A stretch of 64,000 nt of DNA from Parasphingorhabdus cellanae. Its GTDB lineage: Bacteria; Pseudomonadota; Alphaproteobacteria; Sphingomonadales; Sphingomonadaceae. Below are positions 62,597 through 64,000 of this stretch, piece by piece. Location: positions 2,532,001-2,596,000 of the forward strand of contig NZ_CP071794.1 in NCBI RefSeq assembly GCF_017498565.1, written 5' to 3'. Position 1 is the first letter of the stretch, and each line of letters opens with the position of its first letter. Below the pieces are notes generated by a model that worked only from the letters and a program-made list of their open reading frames with translations, had not been told where the DNA came from and did not search any database. A program made the position numbers and the translations under genes.

Positions 62597-63799
62597 TTAA
62601 TAGAAAAAGTCGTAGATCACATCGACCACACGGCCATCATAAGTGTCGATCAACAGCACATCACCATAGTAACGGATCCAGCGATAGCCGCCATAAGCCG
62701 GTGGCAGGCGATAACGCCATGGGTCATTTATCCAATAGCGCGACCCGTAGAACGATGATCCCAGATAGACACCGATATTCCAGCGTCTGTAACTGTGGTT
62801 CCGGTACGGCGAATAATAACGACCCGGGCGATAATAATGGCGGTTGGCTTTGCGATAGTTCCGCCAGTTGTAGCGCCTGTCATTGCGCCATCCGCGGTTC
62901 CATTTGCGATAGTCACGGCGTGCATCACGATAGCCTTTGCGATATCCGCGCCGGTCATTGCGATAGTCCCGACGGTCGTTGCGATAACCATAGCGGCGGT
63001 CTATCCGGCCATCACGGTTGCGATCCCAACGGCGATCCACGCGGCCGTTGTTGTTCCGGTCAAAGCGCCGGTCAATGCGGCCATCGCGGTTGCGGTCCCA
63101 GCGCCGATCAACGCGGCCGTCCCGGTTACGGTCACCGCGTGCATTGGCGCGGCGATTTTCGCGGTAACGGCGATCAATCCGTCCGTCGCGGTTGCGGTCT
63201 ACGCGCCGGTCGACACGGCCATTATTGTTGCGGTCGAACCGGCGATCAATGCGGCCATCACGGTTTCGGTCAAAGCGGCGGTCGACCCGGCCGTCCCTGT
63301 TACGGTCACCACGCCTGATAGCGCGCCGTTCTGCACGGCTGCGATCACGCTTGGCGACATCCCGGCGAGCTTGACGGTTGGAACGACCTACATCGGCGCG
63401 GCTGCGGCTGCGTGAGAAGTCGCGGTCGACATTGCCATTTTGCTGGCGCACCGTACGGCGCTGCTGCCGTCTTTCAGCGCGATCGCCATCAGTCATGATA
63501 TTGGCGCGCCCGCGATTATTGCGGTTCTCGGCACGTGCGGCCCGGCGGGCATCACGGTTGCCATTGCCACGATTGGCACGTCTTGCTTCACGATTGCCAC
63601 CGCGATTACCGCGATTGGCGCGGCGTTCACCGCGGCCATCGCGCTGCAATGCCGCGCTGCCAGTCAGATTGTTGTCGATCAAGATCGGCGCGACTGGGCG
63701 CGTGTTCTGATTCAGGTTGGGGGCAAGATCGGCGGCGGACGCTGTCGCAGGCGTCAATATGGTGGCCGCCATCAGGCCGGTTAGATAAAATAGTCGCAT
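62597..63799 (-). CDS. exported RcnB-like protein with arginine-rich EF-hand-like repeats
   Basis: This 400-residue exported protein has a signal peptide (MRLFYLTGLMAATILTPATASAA). A long arginine-rich region follows, then the C-terminal RcnB-like domain (about residues 345-400: YRLPPAYGGYRWIRYYGDVL and LIDTYDGRVVDVIYDFF). RcnB of E. coli is a periplasmic protein in nickel/cobalt balance. Residues 165-212 and 223-270 hold eight 12-residue units of the form DRNRDGRIDRRF, two blocks of four. Each unit reads D-x-N-x-D/N-G-x-I/V-D, the pattern of a calcium-binding EF-hand or thrombospondin-3-like loop. GAGGAG precedes the ATG. The repeats make a periplasmic metal-binding or RNA/DNA-sticking role possible; neither is shown. 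Confidence 0.85.
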   Translation of the reverse strand: MRLFYLTGLMAATILTPATASAADLAPNLNQNTRPVAPILIDNNLTGSAALQRDGRGERRANRGNRGGNREARRANRGNGNRDARRAARAENRNNRGRANIMTDGDRAERRQQRRTVRQQNGNVDRDFSRSRSRADVGRSNRQARRDVAKRDRSRAERRAIRRGDRNRDGRVDRRFDRNRDGRIDRRFDRNNNGRVDRRVDRNRDGRIDRRYRENRRANARGDRNRDGRVDRRWDRNRDGRIDRRFDRNNNGRVDRRWDRNRDGRIDRRYGYRNDRRDYRNDRRGYRKGYRDARRDYRKWNRGWRNDRRYNWRNYRKANRHYYRPGRYYSPYRNHSYRRWNIGVYLGSSFYGSRYWINDPWRYRLPPAYGGYRWIRYYGDVLLIDTYDGRVVDVIYDFFY

Positions 63800-63945
63800 A
63801 GGCTACTCCTCACTATGCGACTCTATTTGCCGCATCTGTGCAACAAGTCATAGCGTGTTAACCCTGTCGGACAGCTGAACTTGGCTGTAATATTCAGGAA
63901 AGAATCGACTTATATGAACGAAATTTGCGCAGTTATGACGGTAAA

Positions 63946-64000
63946 CTAGGCCTGTTCATCCTTGTCGAGCCACTCTTCGAGCCATTTAATCGTATATTCG
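63946..64000 (-). CDS. 3' end of an unidentified gene cut by the window edge
   Basis: On the minus strand the right edge reads EYTIKWLEEWLDKDEQA followed by a TAG stop at 63946-63948. The frame is open to the window edge, and the residues look like a natural charged C-terminus. Only 18 codons are visible, so no family can be named. Confidence 0.5.
   Translation of the reverse strand, partial: EYTIKWLEEWLDKDEQA

Noticed and set aside
62795..63415. Alanine/valine-rich open frame on the plus strand opposite the RcnB-like gene
   Set aside because: It arises from the arginine-rich repeats read backwards; its low-complexity product has no start signal.
1..64000. tRNA or rRNA genes, insertion sequences, prophage
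   Set aside because: No cloverleaf-like sequence with a TPsiC-type GGTTCGA loop in the right context, no transposase, integrase or phage structural gene was seen.

Overview
The window looks like a chromosomal segment of a moderate-GC alphaproteobacterium of the Sphingomonadales, with a Sphingopyxis, Sphingorhabdus or Parasphingorhabdus-like gene set. The grounds are an alphaproteobacterial rpoC, a short PEP-CTERM protein with the PEPATWA sorting signal, the ihfA-merR pair, a class I lysyl-tRNA synthetase, a DUF885 peptidase, a secreted amidohydrolase and a prolyl-4-hydroxylase-like oxygenase. The taxonomic placement is inference. I found no rRNA, tRNA, insertion sequence, prophage or CRISPR array.

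1-9.7 kb: the 3' part of rpoC with a strong terminator, a PEP-CTERM protein, a wrbA-pirin pair divergent from its LysR-type regulator, a LysE exporter and a secreted M48/PDZ protease. 9.7-15.6 kb: a minus-strand run of a periplasmic adaptor, RND pump, msrA, galU and a small lipoprotein. 15.7-20.7 kb: a threonylcarbamoyl-AMP synthase divergent from an acyl-CoA dehydrogenase plus DUF815 ATPase, then a sorbosone-dehydrogenase-like gene broken by one frameshift.

20.8-28.5 kb: two small conserved-looking genes, two secreted DUF2807 proteins flanking a methyltransferase and a 200-bp cluster of direct repeats, a tandem universal stress protein, a CPA2 cation/proton antiporter, a VOC protein and an EEP-family hydrolase. 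28.5-35.4 kb: a TetR-controlled tripartite RND efflux operon with a perfect 17-bp inverted-repeat operator. 35.4-37.1 kb: an AT-rich island with a DUF1399-like protein ending in a four-cysteine tail of exact six-residue period, then a thioesterase.

37.2-49.9 kb: ihfA-merR, an Lrp/LysE pair, a serine hydrolase, a SixA phosphatase-DinG helicase-NnrU run, the lysK-DUF3291-asparaginase-domain operon, a YeeE/YedE transporter, a double-cupin protein, a palindromic intergenic repeat and a fatty acid desaturase. 50.0-53.8 kb: a compact ATP-grasp plus nucleotidyltransferase pair of unknown product, facing an SDR-argE operon. 54.0-64.0 kb: small sensory or hypothetical genes, a Tat-exported nitroreductase-like protein with a MarR regulator and a palindromic operator, a gluzincin/TPR protein, a DUF885 peptidase, amidohydrolase and prolyl-hydroxylase genes, and an arginine-rich RcnB-type protein with eight EF-hand-like loops.

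Most of the window is housekeeping and envelope physiology: two RND pumps, oxidative stress repair, envelope proteases and transport. The parts least explained by known families are the Cys-tailed protein at 35.7 kb, the repeat cluster at 22.9 kb, the ATP-grasp/NTP-transferase pair at 50 kb and the repeat-bearing RcnB protein at 63 kb.
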